From assembly GCA_029202385.1 (NCBI GenBank), contig CP119314.1, positions 1,862,501 through 1,926,500 on the forward strand: a DNA stretch of 64,000 nt. Reading direction: 5' to 3'. The first letter of the stretch is position 1, and each line of letters starts with the position of its first letter. This stretch comes from Candidatus Sphingomonas phytovorans (GTDB lineage: Bacteria > Pseudomonadota > Alphaproteobacteria > Sphingomonadales > Sphingomonadaceae). Made by a program: the position numbers and the translations under genes. Below, in pieces: positions 36,481 through 45,119 of this stretch. The notes beneath the pieces are model-generated. The model was not told where the DNA came from. It searched no databases and saw only the letters and a program-made list of their open reading frames with translations.

Positions 36481-37170
36481 ATGGCATCGCGCCTCTGGGG
36501 ACGCCGGATCGGTCAGATCGGCGCGCTGGGCATCGTCCTGGCACTGACCGGCGTGGTCGCCTGGACCTTCGCGCTGAGCTGGCGCCCGTCCGATAAATAT
36601 GATTTCCAGGGCGTCGACGTGTCCGAAGACCAGGGCGCGGTCGAATGGCCGACGGTAAAGGCCGGCGGCGCTGACTTCGCGTATCTCAGGGCGACCTATG
36701 GCGCTGACGGGCGGGATGAGCGCTTTGCCGACAACTGGGCGGATGTCTATGCCTCGGGCATGCGCCGCGGTGCGGTCCACGTCTATTCGCTATGTCGCCT
36801 CGCCGCGGACCAGGCGAATAATTTCAACACCACGGTACCGCGCACGAGCGACGCCCTGCCGCCGGCGGTGGAGATCGATTTCGATCCGGGATGCGAATCG
36901 CGGCCGGTTCGCGACGTCGTGCTCGGCGAGTTGCGACGGTTCCTGACGATGGTCGAAGCGCACAGCGGCAAGCCGACACTGATCAAGATCAGCAAGCGTT
37001 TCGAGGCGAGCTATCAGGTGACGAGCGCCATTCCGCGAACCATCTGGGCGGTGCAGGATTTCTTTCCACCCGATTATACGGCAAGGCCCTGGCGGATGTG
37101 GCAGGCGAACGACATGAGACGGATAGATGGAATTGCGGGCCCCGTGCGCTGGAACGTGGTCGCGCCATGA
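36481..37170 (+). CDS. GH25-family lysozyme-like muramidase
   Basis: A 229-residue protein with an N-terminal transmembrane anchor (LGIVLALTGVVAWTFAL). A GH25 barrel follows: QGVDVSEDQGAVEWPTVKAGGADFAYLRATYG, FADNWADVYASGMRRGAVHVYSLC and PAVEIDFDPGC. Acidic residues occur in the catalytic positions (Asp in DVSEDQG, Glu/Asp in VEIDFD). GH25 enzymes cleave peptidoglycan beta-1,4 bonds. It is likely periplasmic and inner-membrane anchored. It overlaps cdd by 4 bases. Confidence 0.87.
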   Translation: MASRLWGRRIGQIGALGIVLALTGVVAWTFALSWRPSDKYDFQGVDVSEDQGAVEWPTVKAGGADFAYLRATYGADGRDERFADNWADVYASGMRRGAVHVYSLCRLAADQANNFNTTVPRTSDALPPAVEIDFDPGCESRPVRDVVLGELRRFLTMVEAHSGKPTLIKISKRFEASYQVTSAIPRTIWAVQDFFPPDYTARPWRMWQANDMRRIDGIAGPVRWNVVAP

Positions 37171-37625
37171 CCAGCGATAGCGACGTCCGTGATCGCCTGA
37201 TCGCCGCCGCCCGCGACGCGGCGCATAACGCCCATGCCCCCTATTCGCGCTTCGGCGTCGGCGCGGCGGTGCTGCTGACTGACGGCAGCGTCGTGACGGG
37301 CACGAATTTCGAGAATGCGAGCTACGGCCTGTCCCTGTGCGCCGAGACGGTCGCGCTGGCGACGGTCAACGCCCAGGGCCGGCTGCGCGATGTCGTCGCG
37401 ATCGGCGTGATCGGCGGGATGATGGATGCCGACGGCAAGCCCACCGGCACGAAGCCGGTCGGCCCCTGCGGCCGCTGCCGCCAGGTGATCAACGAGGCAG
37501 CGCAGATGGGCAAGCGCGACATTGCGATATGGTGCGCGGGCGCCGAAGGAGACCTGCATGAGCGGCATCTCCTGTCGGAATTGCTGCCGCACGCCTTCGG
37601 GCCGGGTGATCTCGGAATCGACTGA
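37167..37625 (+). CDS. cdd: Cytidine deaminase
   Basis: A 152-residue zinc-dependent deaminase converting cytidine/deoxycytidine to uridine/deoxyuridine. The zinc site is Cys58-Ala-Glu60 plus Cys101 and Cys104 (PCGRC). GTNFENASYGLSLCAE is the substrate-binding segment. Length fits the tetrameric form. The ATG overlaps the GH25 stop by 4 bases, and dCTP deaminase is a few hundred bases on, so pyrimidine salvage genes cluster here. Confidence 0.95.
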   Translation: MTSDSDVRDRLIAAARDAAHNAHAPYSRFGVGAAVLLTDGSVVTGTNFENASYGLSLCAETVALATVNAQGRLRDVVAIGVIGGMMDADGKPTGTKPVGPCGRCRQVINEAAQMGKRDIAIWCAGAEGDLHERHLLSELLPHAFGPGDLGID

Positions 37626-37634
37626 ACCGGGCGC

Positions 37635-37823
37635 TCAGCGACCGAGAGTGCCGATCAGGCCGATCGCCAACAAGGTAGCGGTATAGGTAAACGCGGCGCG
37701 ACGAAGTGCCTGCGAGTAACCGCGGCGCAGAAAGAACCAGACGAAGATCACCGGCATTGCGAGCATGCCCAACAGCAATGGCGCGCTCAATCGCCTTGGT
37801 TCTTCCGGTCCGTCCGCAATCAC
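37635..37823 (-). CDS. Small membrane protein
   Basis: A 62-residue protein with two hydrophobic segments (LLLGMLAMPVIFVWFFL and AFTYTATLLAIGLIGTL) separated by an Arg-rich loop (RRGYSQALRRA). The GTG start at 37823 has a strong GGGAGGACAGG site. ATGs at 37844 and 37856 are alternatives. The frame is well supported by the hydrophobicity pattern. Function unknown. It ends 10 bases from cdd in convergent orientation. Confidence 0.62.
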   Translation of the reverse strand: MIADGPEEPRRLSAPLLLGMLAMPVIFVWFFLRRGYSQALRRAAFTYTATLLAIGLIGTLGR

Positions 37824-38022
37824 CCTGTCCTCCCCCCTCACCATATGCCGATCCATATCCTGACAGCCCGATATCCGTTCATCAACGTCCGGCGCACAGG
37901 CCGGACAAGCAGCCGGTACGACTCCATCGACTCGCAATAGCTGACAGTTCCTCATTCAGTGCAATCGGCCTTGCCCCGAAGAGCCATTCCCGCGAAAGCG
38001 GTCGGCTCAAGGGAGGCGCTCA

Positions 38023-38577
38023 ATGTCGATCATGTCGGACCGCTGGATTCGCGAGCAGGCGCTCGCCAACGGGATGATCGAGCCGTTCGTCGATCGCCAG
38101 CAGCGCGACGGGTGCATCTCCTACGGCCTGTCATCCTATGGCTATGACGCGCGCGTGTCGGACGAGTTCAAGGTCTTCACCAACATCGACAGCGTGATCG
38201 TCGATCCGAAGGATTTCTCGTCGAACAGCTTCGTCGACCGCAAGACCGATGTGTGCATCATTCCGCCCAACAGCTTCGCGCTGGCCCGGACGGTGGAATA
38301 TTTTCGGGTGCCGCGCGACGTTCTGGTCATCTGCCTCGGCAAATCGACCTATGCGCGCTGCGGCATCATCGTGAACGTCACACCGCTCGAGCCCGGCTGG
38401 GAAGGGCATGTTACGCTGGAATTCTCGAACACCACTCCCCTGCCCGCCAAGATCTATGCGAACGAAGGCGCGTGCCAGTTCCTGTTCCTGGAGGGCAACG
38501 AGCCCTGCGAGACAAGCTACGCCGACCGCTCCGGCAAATATATGGGCCAGCGTGGCGTCACGCTGCCGAGACTCTGA
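38023..38577 (+). CDS. dcd: dCTP deaminase
   Basis: A 184-residue trimeric enzyme making dUTP from dCTP. The family signatures are [63 protein letters not shown] and [37 protein letters not shown], with the catalytic Glu in the last block. GGGAGGCG lies upstream. The region after it (38578-38893) has no gene. Confidence 0.96.
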   Translation: MSIMSDRWIREQALANGMIEPFVDRQQRDGCISYGLSSYGYDARVSDEFKVFTNIDSVIVDPKDFSSNSFVDRKTDVCIIPPNSFALARTVEYFRVPRDVLVICLGKSTYARCGIIVNVTPLEPGWEGHVTLEFSNTTPLPAKIYANEGACQFLFLEGNEPCETSYADRSGKYMGQRGVTLPRL

Positions 38578-38893
38578 TCCCGCTGGTTGCGGGCAAAGGG
38601 AAGCGACACGGTCAACGCTGGTTCGAACGGAATCGAACCTGTTGCGGATCTCCGATTTTCACGCTTTCACGTGGCTGACGGGCCCAGCCCTGCCCGGGAG
38701 CGCCCCGGTGCATCGAGCGCTAAATCAGAACCACCTGCCCATTCGTGCCGAGTAGAGATCGAACAGGCGCAGCCGTATCGAGAGCTCGTATCGAGGTACA
38801 ATTGAAGCGCGAAACGCCTGTCCCTCGATACGCCATCTCGTCACGCTCGACGGTTACTCGGGACGAACGGATCGGATTTTACGCACGACGGTT
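38578..38893. other. Noncoding interval with repeat fragments
   Basis: These 316 bases after dcd hold no credible gene. GGTTCGAACGGAATCGAACC near 38620 is a short inverted repeat, not a tRNA T-arm in context. Bases 38822-38872 read CCCTCGATACGCCATCTCGTC then CTCGGGACGAACGG, which resembles part of a dispersed sphingomonad repeat. No promoter or terminator could be identified with confidence. Confidence 0.6.
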
Positions 38894-39250
38894 CTAACGT
38901 GACGACATTTGCCGTGCATCGAGCCGGGAAAGCCCTGCAGTGGCAAGCGTGTGCGACCATGCAGTGCGATCGGCAGTGACGTCCATCAGCGTATTGGGAC
39001 GTGCCAGCACAGCCTCGTACAGCACCCGTGCTTCGTCCCGGCGGCCCGTGCCACGATAGACCGCTGCAAGATTCAGCATCAGTTCCGGGCGTGAGGGATA
39101 GATTCTGCGCTCCGCGACCAGCGTACGTTCCGCCGTGCTGAAATCACCCTGCTTGATGGCGATGAAACCGGTGCGGTCGCTTGCGGTGGCAGCGGTAGCC
39201 GCGCCCGCCAAGACAATTCCGGCAATCAATATTCCAGAACCAATGCGCAT
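38894..39250 (-). CDS. Exported tetratricopeptide-repeat protein
   Basis: A 118-residue protein with a signal peptide (MRIGSGILIAGIVLAGAATAATA). TPR-type helices follow: GDFSTAERTLVAERRIYPSRPELMLNLAAVYRGTGRRDEARVLYEAVLARP. It probably mediates protein contacts in the periplasm. The start at 39250 has GAGGAG upstream. A longer in-frame start to 39289 is less likely. It stands alone on the minus strand, about 180 bases from the exbD gene. Confidence 0.8.
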   Translation of the reverse strand: MRIGSGILIAGIVLAGAATAATASDRTGFIAIKQGDFSTAERTLVAERRIYPSRPELMLNLAAVYRGTGRRDEARVLYEAVLARPNTLMDVTADRTAWSHTLATAGLSRLDARQMSSR

Positions 39251-39380
39251 TGCTCTTCTCCTCGACGACCTTTCCTTGAAAGGTTTCATTTTTATGACAC
39301 TCTTGTGTCACTTTAGTGACTCCGCTGCAATAGAGTTGCGCGCGAGGAGAGAGCGATGCGGGCGACCAACGCCAGACAAC

Positions 39381-39409
39381 AAAAAAGGGCGGCCCCGAAG
39401 GACCGCCCC
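39381..39409 (-). terminator. Intrinsic terminator of the tonB-exbBD operon
   Basis: On the minus strand, GGGCGGTCC and GGGCCGCCC form a 9-bp stem (one G-U) around TTCG, followed by six T. It lies 26 bases beyond the stop of the last exbD gene. Confidence 0.85.
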
Positions 39410-39434
39410 ATTTATCTCGCGCTGATCGGATCGA

Positions 39435-39863
39435 TCAGAAATCGTTGCGATATTGCTCGTTGCCGATGAAGCCGAGCTTGGTCACGCCAGAGCGCTTGAT
39501 GACCGCGAGCACTTCATCAACCCGCGCATAACGCGCCTGGGGATCCGGCTGGAAATGCAGCTCCGGCTCCGGATTGATGCTCTTCGTCGCTTCCAGATAT
39601 TGCTGGAGAGTGACCTTGTCGACCGGCGCACCGTTCCACGCAATCGTTCCCGCCGGGTCAATCGTGACCTTGTTCTTCTGCGGATCGACCGGTGGCGGCT
39701 TGTTGTTCGGGTCGTTGATCGGAAGATCGACCTTCACTGCGTGCGTCTGGATCGGAATGGTGATGATGAACATGATGAGGAGCACGAGCATGACGTCGAT
39801 CAACGGCGTCGTGTTCAGATCCATCATCGGCTGGCCGTCATCGGAGCCGCCGCTCATTGCCAT
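39435..39863 (-). CDS. exbD: ExbD/TolR-family biopolymer transport protein (second copy)
   Basis: A 142-residue inner-membrane protein with one N-terminal transmembrane helix (PLIDVMLVLLIMFIITIPI) and a periplasmic domain. The helix carries the conserved Asp of the proton channel. The TTPLID motif before it is typical. It is the last gene of tonB-exbB-exbD-exbD, 28 bases after the other exbD. It is about 20 residues shorter than the copy upstream. Confidence 0.92.
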   Translation of the reverse strand: MAMSGGSDDGQPMMDLNTTPLIDVMLVLLIMFIITIPIQTHAVKVDLPINDPNNKPPPVDPQKNKVTIDPAGTIAWNGAPVDKVTLQQYLEATKSINPEPELHFQPDPQARYARVDEVLAVIKRSGVTKLGFIGNEQYRNDF

Positions 39864-39891
39864 ATCATATTACTCCTGAAGCTCTGACCGG

Positions 39892-40377
39892 TCACATGCG
39901 CTCGGCGTTGCCGCCGGGCGGAGGCTCGGAAATGAAGCCGACCTTGGCAAAGCCTGCCATCTGCATCGTGTAGATTGCGCCACCAATGCAGCGATACGGC
40001 GTATTCACGTCACCGCGGATATGAGCCTCGGGAAGCTCCAGATCGGGATTGCCGACACCGCCCTGACGCGCGATCTCGGCTCTCAGCTTCGCTACCGCTT
40101 TGTCGAGCAGCTCCTGATGGCCGACGGGCGCCGTACCCCAGAAGATGCCGCAAGAACCATCGGGCTTCTGCAGGATCGAGAGCGACACGTTCTCGGGCTT
40201 CGTGGTCGTGGGATCGTAACGAATGTCGGGAAGCTTCAGCTTCACCGACTGCAGCACGACGGGCACCGCGATCAGGAAGATGATGAGGAGCACCAGCATC
40301 ACGTCCACCATCGGGGTCGTGTTGATGTCCGACATCGGTTTTTCTTCGGCGCCGTCGCCGCCAACGCTAATTGCCAT
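39892..40377 (-). CDS. exbD: ExbD/TolR-family biopolymer transport protein (first copy)
   Basis: A 161-residue ExbD-like protein with MSDINTTPMVDVMLVLLIIFLIAVPVVLQSV, the single helix with the proton-channel Asp. It has a larger periplasmic domain than its paralogue, containing two cysteines (SCGIFWG and YRCIGG). The two copies share the membrane part but differ in the periplasm, suggesting different contacts with ExbB or TonB. It follows exbB by 94 bases. Confidence 0.92.
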   Translation of the reverse strand: MAISVGGDGAEEKPMSDINTTPMVDVMLVLLIIFLIAVPVVLQSVKLKLPDIRYDPTTTKPENVSLSILQKPDGSCGIFWGTAPVGHQELLDKAVAKLRAEIARQGGVGNPDLELPEAHIRGDVNTPYRCIGGAIYTMQMAGFAKVGFISEPPPGGNAERM

Positions 40378-40471
40378 TGAGGACTATCCTATCCTTGCAA
40401 CTGGGCCACCGGGAAAACTCCGGGGGCGAGAGGCGGGGCGGCGCCAACGCGGCGCGCGCCCCGCCCCGTCA

Positions 40472-41251
40472 TCAGCGTGCTGCCGTGGTGGTCGCAGCCG
40501 CCGGCTTGGCTGCCGGAGCCGCACCCTTGCGGGCAGCAGCTGCCGGGCGAACCGCGCCGTCCGACGCCAGATAGCCGAGCACGTCGTTCGAGAACGCGTT
40601 CAGGTCTTCGGCGATCGACTTGTTGCGACGCTGCAGCCAGTTGTAGGCGAGCACCGCCGGAACGGCGACGACGAGACCGAGAGCGGTCATGATCAGCGCC
40701 TCACCGACCGGGCCGGCAACGGCGTCGATCGAAGCCTGACCGGCCGCGCCGATCTTGATGAGCGCGCGGTAGATGCCGATAACCGTACCGAACAGACCGA
40801 TGAACGGTGCGGTCGCGCCGACGGTCGCCAGGAATGCCAGGCCCGAGTTGAGCTGCGAGTTGATCGACGCTTCCGAACGGGCGAGCGAGCCGTGCAGCCA
40901 GTCATGCGCCTCGACCGGATCGGTCAGGCGGGTGTGCTGCTCCTGAGCCGACAGGCCGTCGTCGACGATCTGCTTGTAGGCCGAGTTCTTCTCGAGCTTG
41001 GCCGATGCTTCACGCAGGCTGTTGTTGTTCCAGAAGCCACCACTCACGCGCTTGTGCTGATTGATCACCTTCTGCTGCTCGAACAGCTTGGTGAACAGGA
41101 TGTAGAGCGAGACGAAAAGCATCAGCACCAGGATGCCGAACACGGTCTGCGAGATCAGGCCGCCTTCGCGGAGCGCCGGGATCAGGCCGTAAGGATTTTC
41201 GCCCTTGGGGGCGGCTGCTGCGGCGCCGGCCGCAAGGATGGTGGTGAGCAT
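40472..41251 (-). CDS. exbB: MotA/TolQ/ExbB proton channel
   Basis: A 259-residue inner-membrane protein with three hydrophobic helices. The first is GLISQTVFGILVLMLFVSLYILF. The ExbB signature falls in the second and third: FLATVGATAPFIGLFGTVIGIYRALI and GEALIMTALGLVVAVPAVLAYNW. It uses proton flow to energise TonB. The N-terminus and the Ala-rich C-terminal tail (ARKGAAPAAKPAAA) are unremarkable. It lies between tonB and the exbD pair. Confidence 0.95.
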   Translation of the reverse strand: MLTTILAAGAAAAAPKGENPYGLIPALREGGLISQTVFGILVLMLFVSLYILFTKLFEQQKVINQHKRVSGGFWNNNSLREASAKLEKNSAYKQIVDDGLSAQEQHTRLTDPVEAHDWLHGSLARSEASINSQLNSGLAFLATVGATAPFIGLFGTVIGIYRALIKIGAAGQASIDAVAGPVGEALIMTALGLVVAVPAVLAYNWLQRRNKSIAEDLNAFSNDVLGYLASDGAVRPAAAARKGAAPAAKPAAATTTAAR

Positions 41252-41340
41252 TTAGTTGGTTTCCTCTAGGCTGTATTTTTTACTGTCAGGTCTATCCAGA
41301 AACGGCCCGGGGCATGGCGCACCGGGCCGAATCCCTATCG

Positions 41341-42000
41341 TCAATTCTCAGGCAATACCCAACGGACCGGCAGCGTTGCCGTCGACACGGTCGGCTGACC
41401 GTTCTCGTCCTTGGCCGGGGTATAGCGCACCCTGCTGCGCGCGATGCGGCACGTCGTGTCGTCGAGCGAGCTGTTACCGCTCGACGTCGTGATGCTGCAT
41501 GCACTCACGCGGCCATCGGCGCCCACCGTCAGCTTCGCAACGACTCGACCCTGAGCACCGGCGCGAATCGCCTCCGATGGATAGGCATCGTCATTGAAGA
41601 ACTGGCCGGGGTTACCCTTCAGGCCCGCTGCCTGCGAGATGCGAGGCGGCGCGGGTGGAGGTGGCGGCGGCGCTGCGACCGGCGTCGGCACGAAGACCGG
41701 CGGCGGAGCCTGCACTGTCTGGATGACGACTTGCGGCGGCGCCTGAGTCTGCACGATCGGCGGCGGCGAGACGACCGGAGGCGGCTCGAGCGGCTGATCT
41801 GGCGGAGGGGGCGGCGGCTCGTCGGGTGGCGGGGGTGGCGGCTCCTCGACGTCGAAGGTCTTCAACTTCTCCGACATCGCTTTCACGTATTTGTACGTGA
41901 GTCCGGTGACGAAGGCGTAGCCCATGACGGCGACAATCACCGACACGATCACGATCGCCACCACGCGGTTGCCGCTTACATTACGGTCAGCATAAGCCAT
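41341..42000 (-). CDS. tonB: TonB energy transducer
   Basis: A 219-residue protein with one N-terminal helix (VVAIVIVSVIVAVMGYAFVTGL) and a long proline-rich periplasmic spacer (about residues 45-110, runs such as EEPPPPPPDEPPPPPP). A C-terminal TonB domain (about 130-219) contains GRVVAKLTVGADGRVSACSI and TLPVRWVLPEN. It transmits the ExbBD energy to outer-membrane receptors. It is the first gene of the operon and has a promoter candidate upstream. Confidence 0.95.
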   Translation of the reverse strand: MAYADRNVSGNRVVAIVIVSVIVAVMGYAFVTGLTYKYVKAMSEKLKTFDVEEPPPPPPDEPPPPPPDQPLEPPPVVSPPPIVQTQAPPQVVIQTVQAPPPVFVPTPVAAPPPPPPAPPRISQAAGLKGNPGQFFNDDAYPSEAIRAGAQGRVVAKLTVGADGRVSACSITTSSGNSSLDDTTCRIARSRVRYTPAKDENGQPTVSTATLPVRWVLPEN

Positions 42001-42107
42001 TCAGAAACGAAACTCCTCTATCCGTACACGACGCGAACCGCCGATCCGTAACGTCCGTTCGTCCGATCTGCCTGTCGTGGGCTGATGTATCCTTGGACAG
42101 GGGCGAT

Positions 42108-42136
42108 CCTATATGACCCCCCAAACCCTGACGCAA
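42108..42136 (-). promoter_or_regulatory. Candidate sigma-70 promoter of tonB-exbBD
   Basis: On the minus strand, TTGCGT (42131-42136) and TATAGG (42108-42113) are separated by 17 bases. The start of transcription would be near 42100, about 100 bases before the tonB ATG. Based on sequence match only. Confidence 0.45.
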
Positions 42137-42224
42137 ACGCTTTGTCTCACGCAACAAACGTACAATCCCGACGTGGCAGAATTATTTCTGTATAATATCG
42201 GAACGAACGCGTAACCCATAGCGA

Positions 42225-43076
42225 ATGATTTCAGCTCCGAAACTCGCGTTTGCGATGGCCTTCGCGGCGGCCGCAACTGGTGCCTCAGCCCAGCAAAGAC
42301 CGCAGATTCCCGCCGATTCGGTGGTAATCGCCCCGCCCTATGCCGACTATGCTGATCTGGTTCTCGCGGCCCCCGCGATCATCGATGCGACCATTCGAAG
42401 CTCCACCCGCCTGAAGGGCCCGGATGCCGCCGGCGTAGCCGCCAACATGGCCCGGCTTTATGTCGAAGCAGACGTCCTGGCCCTGATTCGCGGCACTGCA
42501 GCATTGCCGCCGCGAATCGCTTATGTACTTGATGTACCTGTGGATACGCGCGGGAAGCTGCCGAAATTGCGCAAGCTCCGTGTCCTGCTGTTTGCCCGGC
42601 CCGTTCCGGGTAACTCAACTCTCGTTCAGCTCGTCCGCCCCGATGCCCAGCGCGACTGGACGCCCGGCGCCGATGCGTTGACCCGGCGAATCACCCAGGA
42701 AACGCTCAGTCCCGATGCCCCTCCGAAGGTGACCGGGATCGGCAACGCATTTCATGTCACCGGCGACCTGCCCGGATCAGGCGAAACCCAGATATTCCTC
42801 ACCACCGCAGACAGCCGGCCTGTTTCGATCGGCATCCAGCGGACGCCCGGCGAGCAGCCGCGCTGGTCAGTGGCGTTGAGCGAGCTTGTCGGCGAGGGCG
42901 CCGTGCCGCCGGCGCGCGATACCTTGTTGTGGTATCGCCTTGCCTGCGCCTTGCCGCCGGAACTGCCCGCATCGAGCCTGACGTCGCTCAGCGATAGCGA
43001 CGCGGCCATCGCGCGCGAGGATTACCGCCTGGTGATTCGCTCGCTCGGTCCCTGCAACCGGGGCGGTGGCCGCTAA
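42225..43076 (+). CDS. Exported protein of unknown function
   Basis: A 283-residue protein with a signal peptide (MISAPKLAFAMAFAAAATGASA). The mature domain starts AQQRPQIPADSVVIAPPYADYADLVLAAPAIIDATIRSS and has further strands (VEADVLALIRGTAALPPRIAYVLDVP). Its sequence is conserved in style with sphingomonad hypotheticals, but no domain is named. A TATAAT box lies at 42191-42196. It diverges from tonB and its stop overlaps the convergent Rossmann gene by 4 bases. Confidence 0.72.
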   Translation: MISAPKLAFAMAFAAAATGASAQQRPQIPADSVVIAPPYADYADLVLAAPAIIDATIRSSTRLKGPDAAGVAANMARLYVEADVLALIRGTAALPPRIAYVLDVPVDTRGKLPKLRKLRVLLFARPVPGNSTLVQLVRPDAQRDWTPGADALTRRITQETLSPDAPPKVTGIGNAFHVTGDLPGSGETQIFLTTADSRPVSIGIQRTPGEQPRWSVALSELVGEGAVPPARDTLLWYRLACALPPELPASSLTSLSDSDAAIAREDYRLVIRSLGPCNRGGGR

Positions 43077-43414
43077 ACTTCGGGTGCGACCCTGAGGATC
43101 TGGCCGGTCGTCGACCGCGCGGCGGCGAGGAAGCGCGCAGCGGCGGCGACATCGCCCTCTTCCGCCCCCGCCACTACGTCGATCGCCCCGATTCGGGTAT
43201 ATGATGCGAGCTCGACGGCGAGAGGCCCGATCGCAGCGATCAACATCGCGCGCTCGATCGCGGGCACCGACGAATCGAGCAAGAGAAGGACGATGTCGGC
43301 CTCCGCCGCGCGAAGGCGCTGCACGGTCTGCTGTGCCCGTCCCGCTTCGGCCGTGACCAGGATCGAGCCCGTGGCCGTCGCAAGCGATTCGCGAACGGCC
43401 TCCTCCATGCTCAT
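43073..43414 (-). CDS. Small Rossmann-fold domain protein
   Basis: A 113-residue protein with alternating strands and helices (GSILVTAEAGRAQQTVQRLRAAEADIVLLLLD and VELASYTRIGAIDVVAGAEEGDVAAAARFL). It looks like a single Rossmann-like lobe without a glycine-rich cofactor loop. Its ATG overlaps the folB stop (ATGA), so it is cotranslated with folB. Function unknown. It could be a fragment of an SDR-type enzyme kept for a partner role, but this is inference. Confidence 0.7.
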   Translation of the reverse strand: MSMEEAVRESLATATGSILVTAEAGRAQQTVQRLRAAEADIVLLLLDSSVPAIERAMLIAAIGPLAVELASYTRIGAIDVVAGAEEGDVAAAARFLAAARSTTGQILRVAPEV

Positions 43415-43797
43415 TTCCGGTGACGGACGAGTGTGATGCCGATTGATTCGCCAGCTTCGGCAATGGCCAGCTTGATGATCTTGATCTGCACCCGCGCAAC
43501 GCGCTTGTCCTGGAGGAACAGGATTTCGGCGATATGATCGGCCACACCTTCGACCAGGGTGAAATGCACCCCTTCGGGCAGCGCCGTCGTCGCGGCCCGC
43601 TTCAGATCCAGATAATTCTTCGTCGCGCCCAGAGGCGAATCCGGGGCGAAATGCGCCGGACAATCGAGATCGACCGTCAACGAAATCCGCAGCGGCTGCG
43701 GCAGATGGGTTTCTTCTGAATAGATGCCGGTGAGAACCGGCACCTCAAGATCATGCACTTCAAGGCTGAGACGATCGTCCAAGCGCGGCCCTTTCAT
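43411..43797 (-). CDS. folB: Dihydroneopterin aldolase
   Basis: A 128-residue folate-biosynthesis enzyme. The conserved features are LSLEVHDLEVPVLTGIYSEETHLPQPLRISLTVDLDCP, ATKNYLDLKR and HFTLVEGVADHIAEILF, with the catalytic-type Glu and Lys positions of the family near VQIKIIKL. The start at 43797 drops a 47-residue nonconserved extension. It is followed by the Rossmann-fold gene and preceded by a GST gene on the same strand. Confidence 0.88.
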   Translation of the reverse strand: MKGPRLDDRLSLEVHDLEVPVLTGIYSEETHLPQPLRISLTVDLDCPAHFAPDSPLGATKNYLDLKRAATTALPEGVHFTLVEGVADHIAEILFLQDKRVARVQIKIIKLAIAEAGESIGITLVRHRK

Positions 43798-43843
43798 GGT
43801 GTGGCGGGCGCCATAGCAGATGAGGAAGCGGTGGAAAGCCGCC

Positions 43844-44476
43844 TCAGGCCGCGGCACTTGGCCGCGCGCTGGCCGCCGCGTGCCAGCGCGCAACCGAACG
43901 ACAATCCTCGGGTACCTGGAATTTAGCGGCTCGGGCAAAATCGATCGTCACGAGCGCTGAGATGTCGGCGAAGCTGAAGGCGTCGGTGGCGATCCAGTCG
44001 CGGTCCGCCAGCCGGACATCGAGCGCCTCGACGAAAGCGCCCCACATGATCAGCCCGCGCGCGCCCAGTTCGGGTATCTGCGGCATCGCCGGCCATTTGC
44101 CCGGTGCCGCACGATCCTGAAAGGCGGGATGGACGTTGCGAAAGGCATAGACGGCGGCGGCATATCCGTCCGATTCGATTCGGCGAGTCCAGGATTCGAT
44201 CCGGCCGATGTCGAGGGCCGTGCTCCCGAACAATGCGGGTTCCGGGTGCAGCGCCTCGAAATAGCGGCAGATCGCGGCCGATTCGCAGATGACCTCACCA
44301 TCGTCCAGCTCAAGCGCTGGCACCGCGCCGCGCGGATTCACGGCGAGATAGGGATCGGAAAGTTGCTCGTTCCGGCGGAGATCCACCATCACGCGCTCGA
44401 TCTCGATGCCCTTCTCGGCAAGGAAGATGCGCACCCGGCGCGGGCTTGGGGCGAATTCGGCATCGTACAGCTTCAT
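43844..44476 (-). CDS. Glutathione S-transferase-like protein
   Basis: A 210-residue protein with an N-terminal thioredoxin fold (MKLYDAEFAPSPRRVRIFLAEKGIEIERV). The GSH-binding loop NPRGAVPALELDDGEVICESAAICRYFEAL follows, with the Glu-Ser typical of GSTs. An all-helical C-terminal domain (SFADISALVTIDFARAAKF) completes it. The first active residue is Ser11, as in beta or theta-like classes. Substrate unknown. The start at 44476 is the conserved Met. Confidence 0.9.
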   Translation of the reverse strand: MKLYDAEFAPSPRRVRIFLAEKGIEIERVMVDLRRNEQLSDPYLAVNPRGAVPALELDDGEVICESAAICRYFEALHPEPALFGSTALDIGRIESWTRRIESDGYAAAVYAFRNVHPAFQDRAAPGKWPAMPQIPELGARGLIMWGAFVEALDVRLADRDWIATDAFSFADISALVTIDFARAAKFQVPEDCRSVARWHAAASARPSAAA

Positions 44477-44568
44477 CGCGCGCCTCCAATTCGGCTTGCG
44501 TTCAGGCGTACCACCGCTAAAGCGCGCGGCCCCGTGCGTCCATGCCGGGACTCGCAGGAGCAACCATA

Positions 44569-45081
44569 TTGATCAGGATCGCGCCGATTTCCGAAGTTGA
44601 ACCGCAGGCAGTCGAGCATCTGCTCGACCGCGCGTTCGGCACGGACCGGCACGAGCGAACCGCCTACCGGATTCGCCAGGGCATGCCCGCGATTCCCCGG
44701 TTGAGCTTCGCTGCCCTGGAAAACGGCGCGCTGGTCGGCACGATCCAGTGCTGGCCGATCCTGTTCGACGGTGACGATGGCCGGGATGTGCCGATGGTGA
44801 TGCTCGGCCCGGTCGCCGTCGAGCCAGCGCGGCAGGGTGACGGGATCGGGCGTGACCTGATGCTCTATGCACTGAACGCGGCGGTGGCCTCGGGCGAGGC
44901 CGGTGCGCTGATGCTGATCGGCGACCCGGAATATTATGGCCGGTTCTTCGGCTTCACCGCTGATCGAACGGCCGGGTGGCGCGTACCGGGGCCCGTCGAG
45001 CAGCGCCGGCTGTTGGCAATGGGCGATTCGGTCCCGGACGGCGCGGGCATGCTCGCCCCTCGAACCGTGGCGCTCGCCTGA
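44569..45081 (+). CDS. GNAT-family N-acetyltransferase
   Basis: A 170-residue acetyltransferase. The acetyl-CoA loop is PVAVEPARQGDGIGRDLM, after the strand VPMVMLGPVAV, and the later strand is GALMLIGDPEYYGRFFGFTAD. It belongs to the YhbS-like GNAT group. TTG at 44569 was chosen because AGGAG lies 9 bases upstream; an ATG at 44542 has no ribosome site. It diverges from the GST gene and precedes the DUF1285 gene. Confidence 0.85.
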   Translation: MIRIAPISEVEPQAVEHLLDRAFGTDRHERTAYRIRQGMPAIPRLSFAALENGALVGTIQCWPILFDGDDGRDVPMVMLGPVAVEPARQGDGIGRDLMLYALNAAVASGEAGALMLIGDPEYYGRFFGFTADRTAGWRVPGPVEQRRLLAMGDSVPDGAGMLAPRTVALA

Positions 45082-45119
45082 CGCTTTACGCCCGGGCAGG
45101 CCTGTCCTACCGCCTACCG

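Noticed and set aside
38610..38650. A GGTTCGA...TCGAACC inverted repeat that looked like a tRNA T arm
   Set aside because: No matching acceptor or anticodon stem can be drawn around it, so it is not a tRNA.
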